A DNA stretch of 53,418 nucleotides from Caldifarciminota bacterium (GTDB taxonomy: Bacteria > Hydrothermota > Tepidihabitantia > B3-TA06), in contig JAFGSK010000031.1 in NCBI GenBank assembly GCA_016934635.1, forward strand, positions 1 through 53,418, in the 5' to 3' direction. Shown one piece after another: positions 17,484-25,367 of this stretch. Under the pieces are notes generated by a model. That model was not told the DNA's origin and did not search any database. It saw only the letters and a list, made by a program, of their open reading frames with translations. A program made the position numbers and the translations under genes. Numbering within the stretch: the first letter of the stretch is position 1; each line of letters starts with the position of its first letter.

Positions 17484-17866
17484 AATATGAGATAAGGCTC
17501 GACAAGGAACATGGATTACTTCGTCTGATAATCTTTGAATCAATAGATAAGGAGAACGTAGACGAGATGATGCCCGCTATGGCGCGAGAACTTGACACAA
17601 TGACACGCCGATTAGTTCTCGTAGATATGAGTAACGATAAAAACTCAACCTCAATGACCAAGCGGGCGCGCAAGGCATACAAGGAACACGCGGCAGCTAT
17701 AAATACCGACAAGGTGGCCATGGTTGGTGCGAGTCCAATCACCCGCATGTTTGCAAAGATAGCCTTAGGTGTTATGGGAAAGTCGGAGCAAACGAGGTTT
17801 TTCAAGACCGAGGAAGACGCTCTTGCATGGCTGAAAGGAGATTATAAAGATGTGGAAAGTGGATAA
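17480..17866 (+). CDS. SpoIIAA-like array protein 3
   Basis: 128 residues, TTG start overlapping the preceding TGA (TTGA). Signature blocks: VDMSNDKNSTSMTKRARKAY, VGASPITRMFAKIA and FFKTEEDALAWLKGD. The tail DYKDVESG continues beyond the usual end and overlaps the next gene by 17 bp. There is no near-identical sibling in the window. Confidence 0.83.
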   Translation: MKYEIRLDKEHGLLRLIIFESIDKENVDEMMPAMARELDTMTRRLVLVDMSNDKNSTSMTKRARKAYKEHAAAINTDKVAMVGASPITRMFAKIALGVMGKSEQTRFFKTEEDALAWLKGDYKDVESG

Positions 17867-18245
17867 AAAAAGGAACGAGGCGACGCTCGATGAACATAAA
17901 CTTATCTATGATCCGCAAGAGAAGATAATGACTGTAAAGATGGTTAGTTCGATGAGTCTTGAGGAGCTTCTTGACGGTTGGAAGTTTATCGATGAAATGA
18001 CCAAGGATCTAGACAAGTATTGTTTCCTTGTTGATCTTACCGAGACAAAACCGGTATTCGATAAGGATTTTAGAGACTACCTACAAGGTAAGAACTCAGA
18101 TGAAAGGATATTAAAGATGGCAGTCGTCTTTTCCAATCCGGTGGTAAGGATGTTTGCCAGGGTTATGGCCAGTAAGAGGAAGAAAACCCCCACTGGATAT
18201 TTTAAAACCCGTGATGAAGCCCTGGCCTGGCTAAAAGAGAGGTAA
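17850..18245 (+). CDS. SpoIIAA-like array protein 4, N-terminally extended
   Basis: 131 residues with an extra basic N-terminus of about 16 residues (MWKVDKKRNEATLDEHK) before the first strand. ATG 17850 has GGAG 9 bp upstream within the preceding gene. The C-terminal half keeps SNPVVRMFARVM and YFKTRDEALAWLKER. The final Gly-Asp of the usual end is replaced by Glu-Arg, and the next gene begins one base after the stop. A VDLTETKP strand replaces VDMSES. Confidence 0.8.
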   Translation: MWKVDKKRNEATLDEHKLIYDPQEKIMTVKMVSSMSLEELLDGWKFIDEMTKDLDKYCFLVDLTETKPVFDKDFRDYLQGKNSDERILKMAVVFSNPVVRMFARVMASKRKKTPTGYFKTRDEALAWLKER

Positions 18246-18246
18246 A

Positions 18247-18627
18247 ATGAGGCACCATGTTTATTACGATGAAGAAAACGAGGTGGGCGTGGTCGAAGTG
18301 ATTGAGGAGTATACGGTTCAGGATGCAGATCAGACCTTCGATATCCTCGATGATTTATTCAAGAGTAAACCAGAAGATTACTATTACCTGCTTGTGGATC
18401 TTACCCGGGCTATCCAGACATTGAGTGGAACGGTTCGCAAGCAGATACAGAGGCGAAGCGAAAACCTTGATCTGAAAAGAATCGCGATGGTCGTTACCCA
18501 TCCTGCACCGAGGATGATCGGTAAGATGGTTGTTGCCGTAATGGGAAAGTCCGACAGCACTTCGTTCTTCAAGAAAAAGGAAGAGGCCCTTGAATGGCTT
18601 AAGGGAGATATAGAGAGGGATAAGTAA
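18247..18627 (+). CDS. SpoIIAA-like array protein 5
   Basis: 126 residues starting MRHHVYYDEENEV, close in its first 40 residues to numbers 22 and 31. Middle strand LVDLTRAIQ, then MVVTHPAPRMIGKMV and FFKKKEEALEWLKGD. ATG 18247 uses AGAGGTAA across the previous stop. A 30-bp gap with its own AAGGAG follows, one of only three real gaps in the array. Confidence 0.83.
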   Translation: MRHHVYYDEENEVGVVEVIEEYTVQDADQTFDILDDLFKSKPEDYYYLLVDLTRAIQTLSGTVRKQIQRRSENLDLKRIAMVVTHPAPRMIGKMVVAVMGKSDSTSFFKKKEEALEWLKGDIERDK

Positions 18628-18657
18628 ATTATACCTTGAAAGATAAGGAGCTATATC

Positions 18658-19035
18658 ATGAAATCGTACAATTTAACTTACGACGATAAAAGCGAAATCC
18701 TTAGCCTCAAGGTTCTGAGACCACTCGATAGAGAGGGACTGATCGATTTGGAGTTAGGTATTCAGAAACTTCTTAAAGGCAAACCTCTGCGTAATGTTCT
18801 TGTCGATATGACGGAAAGCGTTCAGTTCAGTACAGATTTTATGAACAAAGAGGTACGTAATTCATACAAGGTATTAATGGAACAGATGAACGTTGAAAAA
18901 TCTGCAATAGTTGGAGCTTCTCCTGTTATTCGTATGATTGCAAAGATTGCTATTTCAGTAAGCGGGAAATCGGATGTGAATAAATTTTTCGAAACCAGGG
19001 AAGAAGCCATGGCCTGGCTGAAAGGAGATAAGTGA
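18658..19035 (+). CDS. SpoIIAA-like array protein 6
   Basis: 125 residues of the SYDDK sub-group (with 2 and 10): LTYDDKSEILSLKVL, VDMTESVQFSTDFM, GASPVIRMIAKIA and KFFETREEAMAWLKGD. AAGGAG precedes ATG 18658 at normal spacing, so translation can restart here independently of gene 5. The final codons AAAGGAGATAA provide the ribosome binding site of gene 7. Confidence 0.84.
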   Translation: MKSYNLTYDDKSEILSLKVLRPLDREGLIDLELGIQKLLKGKPLRNVLVDMTESVQFSTDFMNKEVRNSYKVLMEQMNVEKSAIVGASPVIRMIAKIAISVSGKSDVNKFFETREEAMAWLKGDK

Positions 19036-19391
19036 GGTACAAGGTGTGGTTCGATAAGGAGAATCATATTGCCAGGACACAGATTATCAAATCTCTTACC
19101 GGGGAGGAGGCTAGAGGACTTATGACGGAGAAGGAAGAGCAACTCATTAATAACACCCGAACGGGGATTATGGATCTGTCGAATGCCGACAGCATCAGGA
19201 AGCTGAGTAAGGAAACGTACAGGAAGCACACTAATGAGCTTCCTCTCGACAAAGCGGCGGTAATAGTCGATTCATCCGTAATGAGGATGATTGCAAAGAT
19301 TTTTATCGCGGGTTTAGGTATGTCGAGTAAAACGAGGTCCGTAAAGTTGAATTACGAAGCATTGTCGAGATTTCAAGGAGGCAATGAATGA
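19032..19391 (+). CDS. SpoIIAA-like array protein 7, degenerate C-terminus
   Basis: 119 residues, GTG overlapping the previous TGA. The central DSSVMRMIAKIF signature is intact, but the usual FFKT-x4-AxxWLKG end is eroded to SVKLNYEALSRFQGG: both phenylalanines and the tryptophan are gone. The C-terminal GGAGGC codons still give the next gene a ribosome binding site, suggesting selection on translation coupling even when the protein end has drifted. Confidence 0.78.
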   Translation: MRYKVWFDKENHIARTQIIKSLTGEEARGLMTEKEEQLINNTRTGIMDLSNADSIRKLSKETYRKHTNELPLDKAAVIVDSSVMRMIAKIFIAGLGMSSKTRSVKLNYEALSRFQGGNE

Positions 19392-19762
19392 ACTACGAGT
19401 TACGCTTCGATAAAGAATGCAGTGCCGTGTATCTCAAGGTAATCACGATGCTAACCGATAAGGACGTACACGAGATGATGCCGGAAGCAGAAAAGATGTT
19501 CGACAATATGCTTGAAGGGAAAAAGCATGTTCTGGTTGACACGTCGCCTGATCCGCCGGGTATTCTGGACAAACCGGCACGCAAGGCTTTCAGAAAGTAT
19601 GTGCAGATGATGAAGGTCATAGATAAGATTGCCATATACGGGGCAAAGCCGATCGTACGCATGATGGCTCGAGCCGCAGCTGCAGCCCTGGGCAAGCTGA
19701 ATGCAACGAAATTCTTCGCAGGCAAAGAAGATGCGGTTCGCTGGCTGAAAGGAGACGCGTAG
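19388..19762 (+). CDS. SpoIIAA-like array protein 8
   Basis: 124 residues, ATG inside the preceding stop (ATGA). It belongs to the NYE-x-x-FD group that shares an ML-x-D-x-DV-x-x-MMP first helix with numbers 12, 17, 23, 28, 30 and 34. VDTSPDPPGILDKPARKAF is followed by YGAKPIVRMMARAA and KFFAGKEDAVRWLKGD. The Asp-x-Ser and PPG-x-L-x-K-x-AR run is the sub-group hallmark. Confidence 0.84.
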   Translation: MNYELRFDKECSAVYLKVITMLTDKDVHEMMPEAEKMFDNMLEGKKHVLVDTSPDPPGILDKPARKAFRKYVQMMKVIDKIAIYGAKPIVRMMARAAAAALGKLNATKFFAGKEDAVRWLKGDA

Positions 19763-19763
19763 C

Positions 19764-20126
19764 GTGAAGCACAATATCTACTACGATTCCGATTCACAAG
19801 TAGTCGTTATGCAGGTGATCGGGGAAGTGAATGCCGATGATGCAGCAATGATGATGGAGAAACTCTCCGGATTGTTGGCTAATAATTCAGGAACCAACAT
19901 CCTCGCCGACTTCAGACAAAGCCCGAATCTCAACCTGGACAGACAAAGCCGAGGCATCATTCAAAATGCAGCAAAGAAGTTCAAGTTCGGCAAAGCCGCT
20001 CTTGTCGGAGTCTCGCCGGTCACTCGAATGATTGCCAAGGTCATTCTGGCCGTTCTGGGCAAGATTGAGGAATCACGCTTCTTCAATGCTGAGGATGAAG
20101 CTCTTGCCTGGTTGAAAGGGGAATAA
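19764..20126 (+). CDS. SpoIIAA-like array protein 9
   Basis: 120 residues, GTG 19764 with GGAGACG 10 bp upstream inside gene 8. The hallmark is FRQSPNLNLDRQSRGIIQ, shared only with number 15, followed by VGVSPVTRMIAKVIL and RFFNAEDEALAWLKGE. The Asp-Leu-Ser of other copies is replaced by ADFRQSP. Confidence 0.84.
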   Translation: MKHNIYYDSDSQVVVMQVIGEVNADDAAMMMEKLSGLLANNSGTNILADFRQSPNLNLDRQSRGIIQNAAKKFKFGKAALVGVSPVTRMIAKVILAVLGKIEESRFFNAEDEALAWLKGE

Positions 20127-20130
20127 AACC

Positions 20131-20502
20131 ATGGACAAGTTCATTTTGTCTTATGACGATAAGGACCAAGTCCTTTACCTGAAAATACTGGGTTTGATGG
20201 ATAGTGAAGGACTGCGCGAGTTGTTACCTCGTTTTCAAAAACTGCTCGAAGGTAAGCCGCGCCGCTATGTCCTGGTCGACATGTCGGAAAGCGTCCAGCT
20301 CGATGCAAGTTTCATGACCAAAGAGCTGCGGAACTCATACAAGGAATTAATGAATCAGATGGATTCCGATAAAGGAGCTATAATAGGGGCCTCGCCTGCA
20401 TTGCGTATGATTGCCAAGATTGCCCTTGCCGTAAGTGGGAGGTCTGACACCACAAAATTTTTTAAAACAAAAGAGGAGGCACTTTGCTGGCTGAAGGAGT
20501 AA
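20131..20502 (+). CDS. SpoIIAA-like array protein 10
   Basis: 123 residues, ATG four bases after the previous stop, with GGGGA upstream. It is the closest sibling of number 2: LSYDDKDQVLYLKILG, VDMSESVQLDASFMTKELR, GASPALRMIAKIAL and KFFKTKEEALCWLKE. Separation of two near-copies by seven other family members shows that duplication was not simply one unit at a time. Confidence 0.84.
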   Translation: MDKFILSYDDKDQVLYLKILGLMDSEGLRELLPRFQKLLEGKPRRYVLVDMSESVQLDASFMTKELRNSYKELMNQMDSDKGAIIGASPALRMIAKIALAVSGRSDTTKFFKTKEEALCWLKE

Positions 20503-20504
20503 AG

Positions 20505-20885
20505 ATGGATCATAGATTGTATCTCGATGAAGAACAGGATGTTTTTCACATCCACATTGTGGGGGATATCACACCTGAGGGATACATCGCAATAAACAGG
20601 ACATACAATACATGGGAGGGCGGAAAACCAAAAAAAGTTATCATAGATCTTACCGAGACCAATATGTCGACCATGGTTCCGTGGGACCGTGAAACACGCC
20701 AGAGGGTAACCAAGTCAACCGAGCCATTTACATCGGATACCAAAGTTGCGGTGATCGGTGTGACCGGGATCTCTCGAATGGTTATGAAGATAGCGTTCAA
20801 CGTACTGGGAGTCGTGAAAACCGGACGCTTCTTCAAAACCGAAGCTGAGGCGCTGGCTTGGCTGAAAGAAGAAACGAAGCGATGA
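20505..20885 (+). CDS. SpoIIAA-like array protein 11
   Basis: 126 residues, ATG 20505 chosen over the in-frame TTG at 20484 because MDHRLYLDEEQ is the conserved beginning and AAGGAG lies 8 bp before it. IDLTETNMS strand, then VIGVTGISRMVMKIA, in which the usual proline of the P-x-x-R-M motif is isoleucine-preceded glycine, and RFFKTEAEALAWLKEE. Distant sibling of number 24. Confidence 0.82.
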   Translation: MDHRLYLDEEQDVFHIHIVGDITPEGYIAINRTYNTWEGGKPKKVIIDLTETNMSTMVPWDRETRQRVTKSTEPFTSDTKVAVIGVTGISRMVMKIAFNVLGVVKTGRFFKTEAEALAWLKEETKR

Positions 20886-21250
20886 ATTACACGATGCACT
20901 TCGATGAAGAGTACTGTGTACTTTACGTCAAAACCCTTGCGATGCTTACTGCTTCTGACGTACACCAACTCATGCCCGAGATGGACAAGGTTTTTGCGGA
21001 TAAACCTTGCAGATACGTAATCGGCGATTTATCCAGTAACCCACCCGGCCTATTAACAAAGGAGGCGCGTCAGGCGTTCAAGGAGCATGCAAAAGATTTC
21101 AAGATCGACAAGGGTGCAATCGTAGGTACGAATCACGCAACAAGGATGATTGCCAAGATAGCCATATCAATAATGGGTCTGTCGGAGATCGTGAAATTCT
21201 TCAAAACTGAGGGTGAAGCACTGAGTTGGTTTAAAGAAGGTGAACGATGA
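20882..21250 (+). CDS. SpoIIAA-like array protein 12
   Basis: 122 residues, ATG overlapping the previous TGA. It is in the MNY-x-x-x-FDEE sub-group with 17, 30 and 34: VLYVKTLAMLTASDVHQLM, GDLSSNPPGLLTKEARQAF, then GTNHATRMIAKIA, where the proline is replaced by Ala after His, and KFFKTEGEALSWFKEG. Confidence 0.83.
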   Translation: MNYTMHFDEEYCVLYVKTLAMLTASDVHQLMPEMDKVFADKPCRYVIGDLSSNPPGLLTKEARQAFKEHAKDFKIDKGAIVGTNHATRMIAKIAISIMGLSEIVKFFKTEGEALSWFKEGER

Positions 21251-21612
21251 AGCACGAGGTATGGCTTAACGAAGAAGAGGGAGTTCTCTTTGTCCGGTAT
21301 ATGGGCGACACAACGGTCGCTGATTACAGCGAAGTCAGTGATCGTGTTCTTAAGTTTACACCCGAACAAAGACTTATGACACTCGTTGATATGTTGGAGG
21401 CGAAGGTTCCGATGCTTGACCGTAAAAGCCGCAAAGCCATTGACGAAAGGGTTCAATCTCTCCTCCATGATAACGCAAGAGCCGCTATTGTGATAACTTC
21501 CCCGGTGATACGCATGATGACCAAGATTTTTCTTGGTACGGTCAAACAGAAAGTCGAGACGCGTATTTTTGCTGACCAAAGAGAAGCTTTGGTCTGGCTG
21601 AAAGGAGATTAG
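21247..21612 (+). CDS. SpoIIAA-like array protein 13
   Basis: 121 residues, ATG overlapping the previous TGA. It is near-identical over most of its length to number 33 at 29164: MKHEVWLNEEEGVLFVRY, RKAIDERVQSLLHDNARA, VITSPVIRMMTKIFLG and RIFADQREALVWLKGD. IFAD replaces the FFKT block. The pair is the clearest recent duplication in the locus, 8 kb apart. Confidence 0.84.
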   Translation: MKHEVWLNEEEGVLFVRYMGDTTVADYSEVSDRVLKFTPEQRLMTLVDMLEAKVPMLDRKSRKAIDERVQSLLHDNARAAIVITSPVIRMMTKIFLGTVKQKVETRIFADQREALVWLKGD

Positions 21613-21614
21613 CA

Positions 21615-22010
21615 ATGAAATATGAAATACTTACACCTGATGGGACACTACGGCATGAGATCTTCTACAATACTGAGTTTGAAGCGGCCTATATTGTACA
21701 CTACGATCGAGTGAATGCCGATGATGCACGTCAAATCATCGATTCCGTGGCTGAGCTTCTTGAAGGAAAGAAGCATCGGTACATGGTGGACGATATATCG
21801 AGGGTATCCATGACGAAGCTCGACAAGGAAACACGAGCGGTATTCGCAAAAGCTGGTGAAAAGATCCAGCTTGAAAAGATAGCTATGATCGGTGCTGATC
21901 CTATGACCAGAATGATGTCTAAGGTTGTGGTAGCACTTACGGGCGAAGCGAAAAGGACCAAATTCTTCAGAACCGAACAAGAAGCCCTTGCCTGGCTAAA
22001 AGGAGTATAG
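21615..22010 (+). CDS. SpoIIAA-like array protein 14
   Basis: 131 residues with about ten extra residues (MKYEILTPDGTLRH) before the first strand, which may itself be a fused second family start since RHEIFYN also looks like one. VDDISRVSMTKLDKETRAVF, IGADPMTRMMSKVVV and KFFRTEQEALAWLKGV. AAAGGAGATTAGCA before ATG 21615 comes from the end of gene 13. Confidence 0.82.
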   Translation: MKYEILTPDGTLRHEIFYNTEFEAAYIVHYDRVNADDARQIIDSVAELLEGKKHRYMVDDISRVSMTKLDKETRAVFAKAGEKIQLEKIAMIGADPMTRMMSKVVVALTGEAKRTKFFRTEQEALAWLKGV

Positions 22011-22012
22011 AA

Positions 22013-22384
22013 ATTAAGCACAGTATCCATTTCGATTCCGACTTAAGAGCTATGGTTCTAAAGATCGTCGGTAATTTTACGTGTGAAGATGCAACAGAGA
22101 CCCTGAAGAAAGCCGAGGGATTATTAGGGACTAATCCAGGAATGAATGTACTTGCCAATTTTTCACGGAGTCCTAATCTTATCCTTGATCGAGAAACCAG
22201 GCGAATCATCCAGAAGGGAGCACCGAAGTTTGAGTTTCAAAAGGTGGCTTTAATAGGTGTTTCGCCTGTAACGCGGATGATTGCCAAGGTTATCTTGGTA
22301 ATCCTGGGCAAGGTAAAGGAATCACATTTCTTCGAAACCGAGGAAGAAGCCATTACCTGGTTGAAAGGAACCATTGAAAAATGA
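22013..22384 (+). CDS. SpoIIAA-like array protein 15, apparent ATT start
   Basis: 123 residues if translation begins at ATT 22013. The frame then reads (I/M)KHSIHFDSDLRAMVLKIVG, aligning from the first residue with number 9 (MKHNIYYDSDSQ). GGAG at 22001-22004 is 8 nt before the ATT, the usual array spacing. The first ATG (22052) would remove the whole first strand. ATT is a rare but real bacterial start, known from infC; the alternative is a mutated start with poor expression. Later blocks: FSRSPNLILDRETRRIIQ, IGVSPVTRMIAKVIL and HFFETEEEAITWLKG. Confidence 0.75.
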   Translation: MKHSIHFDSDLRAMVLKIVGNFTCEDATETLKKAEGLLGTNPGMNVLANFSRSPNLILDRETRRIIQKGAPKFEFQKVALIGVSPVTRMIAKVILVILGKVKESHFFETEEEAITWLKGTIEK

Positions 22385-22746
22385 AACACAAAGTACACTA
22401 CGACGAAAAGAATACGACAGCGGAGGTAAAATACGTAGGGGATATTTCCGTCGACGATGTAGATCGGATCACAGAGCGTTTGAATGAAGTCCTCGAAGGA
22501 AAGACCGAACGGAGCGCCATTTCCGACATCTCAGAAAGCCCCTTTATGCAAATCGGCAAGGAAGCGAAAATGAAAATGGCGGAAATTGGAAAGACCCTTA
22601 ACCTGGATCGAGTCGCAGTCGTTGGAGCTAACCCGATGAATCGGATGATGGGTAAAATCGTATTGGCGTTGTTCGGTAAGTCGCAGGAGTCCAAGTTTTT
22701 CAAGACCAAGGTGGAAGCCCTTGGATGGTTGAAAGGAGAGAAGTGA
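22381..22746 (+). CDS. SpoIIAA-like array protein 16
   Basis: 121 residues, ATG overlapping the previous TGA. Sub-group with number 27: MKHKVHYDEKNTTAEVKYVG, SDISESPFMQIGKEAKMKM, VGANPMNRMMGKIV and KFFKTKVEALGWLKGE. The DISES segment has a serine in the loop after the third strand, as in partner-switching antagonists, but the surrounding sequence differs. Confidence 0.84.
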   Translation: MKHKVHYDEKNTTAEVKYVGDISVDDVDRITERLNEVLEGKTERSAISDISESPFMQIGKEAKMKMAEIGKTLNLDRVAVVGANPMNRMMGKIVLALFGKSQESKFFKTKVEALGWLKGEK

Positions 22747-23123
22747 ATACCGACGCTTATAAAACGTGGTTCGACGAAGAACAAGGTGTACTTTACGTTA
22801 AAACCTTCAAGACCATTGACGCCGAGGATATCCATCGACTCATGCCCGAGGTGGAAAAGGCACTCGAAGGAAAGACCAATCGACTTATAATCGGTGATTT
22901 GTCACAGAATCCGTCCGATCTCCTGACCAAGGAGGCAAGGCAGGCGTTCAAGCGCTACACCGATAAAGTGAATTTCGACCGGATCGCCGTGATTGGGGTC
23001 AATCCCATTACCCGCATGATTGTGAAGATTGCCGTAACCATCATCGGGCAATCCAAAAAGACGCAGTTTTTCAAAACGGAAACTCAGGCCTTGGCCTGGT
23101 TGAAAGAAGGAGAGAAAAAATGA
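22743..23123 (+). CDS. SpoIIAA-like array protein 17
   Basis: 126 residues from GTG 22743, overlapping the previous TGA; the longer TTG frame from 22725 lies in gene 16. MNTDAYKTWFDEEQGVLYVK, then GDLSQNPSDLLTKEARQAF, IGVNPITRMIVKIAV and QFFKTETQALAWLKEG. It is a close copy of number 34, and even the junction with its upstream neighbour (GGAGAGAAGTGAATACCGAC) is repeated exactly there. Confidence 0.84.
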   Translation: MNTDAYKTWFDEEQGVLYVKTFKTIDAEDIHRLMPEVEKALEGKTNRLIIGDLSQNPSDLLTKEARQAFKRYTDKVNFDRIAVIGVNPITRMIVKIAVTIIGQSKKTQFFKTETQALAWLKEGEKK

Positions 23124-23491
23124 AACACGAACTCAACTATGATGAGAATATTGGCGCTGTGCGCCTGAACTTCGTAGGTTTGTTTCTTCCTCAGGACGAG
23201 GATAAGTTTCTTGCCCGTCTTGATGAAATTACCAAGGACAAGGATATTCCCTTTATGTTGTGTGATTTTAAGAATGGAGATATGAATCTTCCCAAAGACA
23301 GGAGCTACAGAAAATGGCTTGCTGAAATGAGTAAGAAGACCCATTTCCTTAAAACCGCAATCATCAATACATCGCCTGCCGCACGAATGATAGCGAAGGT
23401 TGCGTTGGTGGCTACGGGAAAGTCTCATACGGTAAGATTTTGTAAGGGTGAAAAGGACGCGGTCGATTGGTTTAACGAAAAGGGCAAGTAA
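23120..23491 (+). CDS. SpoIIAA-like array protein 18, divergent
   Basis: 123 residues, ATG overlapping the previous TGA. The first half is unusual: MKHELNYDENIGAVRLNFVG, then CDFKNGDMNLPKD in place of the DLS strand. NTSPAARMIAKVAL is intact; the end RFCKGEKDAVDWFNEKG has lost FF and LKG, and this gene lacks the built-in GGAG. The following gene accordingly sits after a 35-bp gap. Confidence 0.8.
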   Translation: MKHELNYDENIGAVRLNFVGLFLPQDEDKFLARLDEITKDKDIPFMLCDFKNGDMNLPKDRSYRKWLAEMSKKTHFLKTAIINTSPAARMIAKVALVATGKSHTVRFCKGEKDAVDWFNEKGK

Positions 23492-23526
23492 GAATGCCAT
23501 GTACTTGTTGAATAGGGATATGTAGC

Positions 23527-23892
23527 GTGAAACACGAACTATACTTCGATGCGGAAAATCGAATAGTGGTTTTTCGAACAAAGGGAGTGTTTAATTACGA
23601 AGAGGGGGTCGAAGCCGTCGAAATGTTGGCAAAAATAGTCAAGGGTAAGGAGAATGTTCTGGTTTTATGCGATGTGAGTGATTTCCCTGGTAAACTCGAT
23701 AGGGACGTGCGCAGGCTCCAGAAGGATCTACCGAAGAGATTTAATATCTCAAAAATGGCCATGGTTGTAACAAATCCTGCGATCCGGATGATCTGCAAGA
23801 TAGTGGTTGCCACAATGGGAACCGATTTCAGCGCCGGCTTTTTCAAGACCGAACAAGAGGCGGTTGGATGGTTGAGAGGAGAAGAAAATTGA
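23527..23892 (+). CDS. SpoIIAA-like array protein 19
   Basis: 121 residues, GTG after TAGGGATATGTAGC, a weak ribosome binding site in a 35-bp gap. Closest to number 1: MKHELYFDAENRIVVFRTKG, CDVSDFPGKLDRDVRRLQK, MVVTNPAIRMICKIVVATMG and GFFKTEQEAVGWLRGE. Numbers 1 and 19 each start a segment after a gap, so 1-18 and 19-31 may be two older blocks. Confidence 0.84.
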   Translation: MKHELYFDAENRIVVFRTKGVFNYEEGVEAVEMLAKIVKGKENVLVLCDVSDFPGKLDRDVRRLQKDLPKRFNISKMAMVVTNPAIRMICKIVVATMGTDFSAGFFKTEQEAVGWLRGEEN

Positions 23893-24251
23893 GTTACAGT
23901 ATGTTGTATAACGAGGAAGTGGTAGTTTACTTCAAAACATGTGAAATTTTGAAGAAACCGGATGTTGAGCAGGCTATTGCTCAGATAGAAACTCTTGTGA
24001 CTCATGCAAAGGATCGACATCTGATTGCCGATTTGTCCGAAGCAAGTGGTAAAATAATCGAAAAGGAAGCACGTAAGGTTATCAAGTCTTGTGCGGATGA
24101 TGTAACTTTGGATAAGTTTGCCGTAATAGGGGCGAGTCTTTCCGTAAGGATGATAGATAAAGTCGTTCTGTTTTTACTCGGCAGGTCGGATTCTTCCAAG
24201 TTCTTCAAAACCGAAGCCGAGGTACTCACTTGGCTTAAAGGAGGAATCTAA
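23889..24251 (+). CDS. SpoIIAA-like array protein 20
   Basis: 120 residues from TTG 23889, overlapping the previous TGA; the longer TTG at 23868 lies within gene 19. ADLSEASGKIIEKEARKVI, IGASLSVRMIDKVV (proline lost) and KFFKTEAEVLTWLKGG. The first strand is short (MSYSMLYNEEVVVYFK). Confidence 0.8.
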   Translation: MSYSMLYNEEVVVYFKTCEILKKPDVEQAIAQIETLVTHAKDRHLIADLSEASGKIIEKEARKVIKSCADDVTLDKFAVIGASLSVRMIDKVVLFLLGRSDSSKFFKTEAEVLTWLKGGI

Positions 24252-24646
24252 TGAGTGATACAATCTCCATTGAACCGTTTGAAGTCAGATACGACGAGGT
24301 TTCAGATATTCTTAACGTTGATATTATGTATCTGGACTCGGCAGTCGAAGTTCATGCTATGTGGGCAAAGAAAAAACTCACGATCGAGGACAAGAGTCAT
24401 CGCAGAATTCTTGTGAATCTTTCGAAGAACAGACAGATAAGTATGAGCGGTTCCGCCCGAAAGGCATTCCGCGAATACGAGGAGTATCTCGTAACCCTGG
24501 ACAGGACCGCCTTTGTTATAGCCAATTCGGTGGTAAGAATGCTGGTTAAGGCTACTCTTGCAGGGTTGAACAGGAAGGAAGAGGGTGTATTGATTTTTAA
24601 GACCCACAAAGAAGCCCTTGACTGGCTGAAAGAAGGTGAACGATGA
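24251..24646 (+). CDS. SpoIIAA-like array protein 21, N-terminally extended
   Basis: 131 residues, ATG sharing one base with the previous TAA (TAATG) and with AAAGGAGG 8 bp upstream. About ten residues precede the first strand (MSDTISIEPFEVRYDEVSD). VNLSKNRQISMSGSARKAF, VIANSVVRMLVKATL and LIFKTHKEALDWLKEG. LIF replaces the FF. Confidence 0.81.
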   Translation: MSDTISIEPFEVRYDEVSDILNVDIMYLDSAVEVHAMWAKKKLTIEDKSHRRILVNLSKNRQISMSGSARKAFREYEEYLVTLDRTAFVIANSVVRMLVKATLAGLNRKEEGVLIFKTHKEALDWLKEGER

Positions 24647-25005
24647 AACACAAGGTTTACTACGAAGAGGAAAACGAGGTTGTGGTGATGGACGTAATCG
24701 GAGAATTCTCTTTTGAAGAGGCGCAGGAGACCATGAAGCTAATGCGAGAGTCCTTCGCGGACAAGGCGCCTTATCCGTTTCTGCTGGATCTGGAGAAAAT
24801 GGTCGACGATCTCGACAGGGATACAAGAAAGGTTCTTCAGGAAGAGGCCGGAAACGTAGGGATCGCGCGGATGGCAATGGTAGTCTCGAATCCAATGATG
24901 AGGATGACGGCAAAGATCGTTTCGTCGGTAATAGGCAAGAAAAACGAGACCGGGTTCTTCAAGACGAGAACCGAAGCCCTGGCCTGGCTTAAAGGTAAAA
25001 AATGA
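24643..25005 (+). CDS. SpoIIAA-like array protein 22
   Basis: 120 residues, ATG overlapping the previous TGA. Near-identical to number 31: MKHKVYYEEENEVVVMDVIG, KLMRESFADKAPYPFLLDLE, VVSNPMMRMTAKIVSSVIG and GFFKTRTEALAWLKGK. Here the DLS serine is Glu (DLEKM). The two copies are 3.3 kb apart, differ mainly around residues 48-62, and share long DNA identity. Confidence 0.85.
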   Translation: MKHKVYYEEENEVVVMDVIGEFSFEEAQETMKLMRESFADKAPYPFLLDLEKMVDDLDRDTRKVLQEEAGNVGIARMAMVVSNPMMRMTAKIVSSVIGKKNETGFFKTRTEALAWLKGKK

Positions 25006-25367
25006 ACTACAAGATCTGGTTCGACAAGGAGTTGGGCGTTGCTCGTTTCAAGGTTTTAGCCATGCTGACCGAAGAGGATGTAAATGAGTATATCCCAGGT
25101 TTGAACAAGCTGCTTCGGGGCAAGGAATACCGTTGTGTGCTGGGTGATCTGTCGGAGAACCCGCCTGGGATGCTGGACGGCTCGGCCCGTAAGGCTTTTA
25201 AGTCTCAAGCCAAAGAGCTGGATTGGGATAAGATAGCCTTTTTCGGTGCTGCGCCTGCTTCACGGATGCTGGCCAAGGCGGCGGTTTTCGCTTTAGGTAT
25301 GTCGAAAATCACAAGGTTCTTTAAAACCGAGGAGGAAGCCATCAGTTGGCTGAAAGGCGAAAAATGA
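25002..25367 (+). CDS. SpoIIAA-like array protein 23
   Basis: 121 residues, ATG overlapping the previous TGA. MNYKIWFDKELGVARFKVLA, GDLSENPPGMLDGSARKAF, FGAAPASRMLAKAAVFALG and RFFKTEEEAISWLKGE. Closest to number 28, which shares the distinctive KAAVFALGM segment. Confidence 0.84.
   Translation: MNYKIWFDKELGVARFKVLAMLTEEDVNEYIPGLNKLLRGKEYRCVLGDLSENPPGMLDGSARKAFKSQAKELDWDKIAFFGAAPASRMLAKAAVFALGMSKITRFFKTEEEAISWLKGEK

Noticed and set aside
24302..24913. 203-codon minus-strand ORF across array genes 21-22
   Set aside because: Antisense of two well-supported coupled genes; proline/serine-rich shadow translation.
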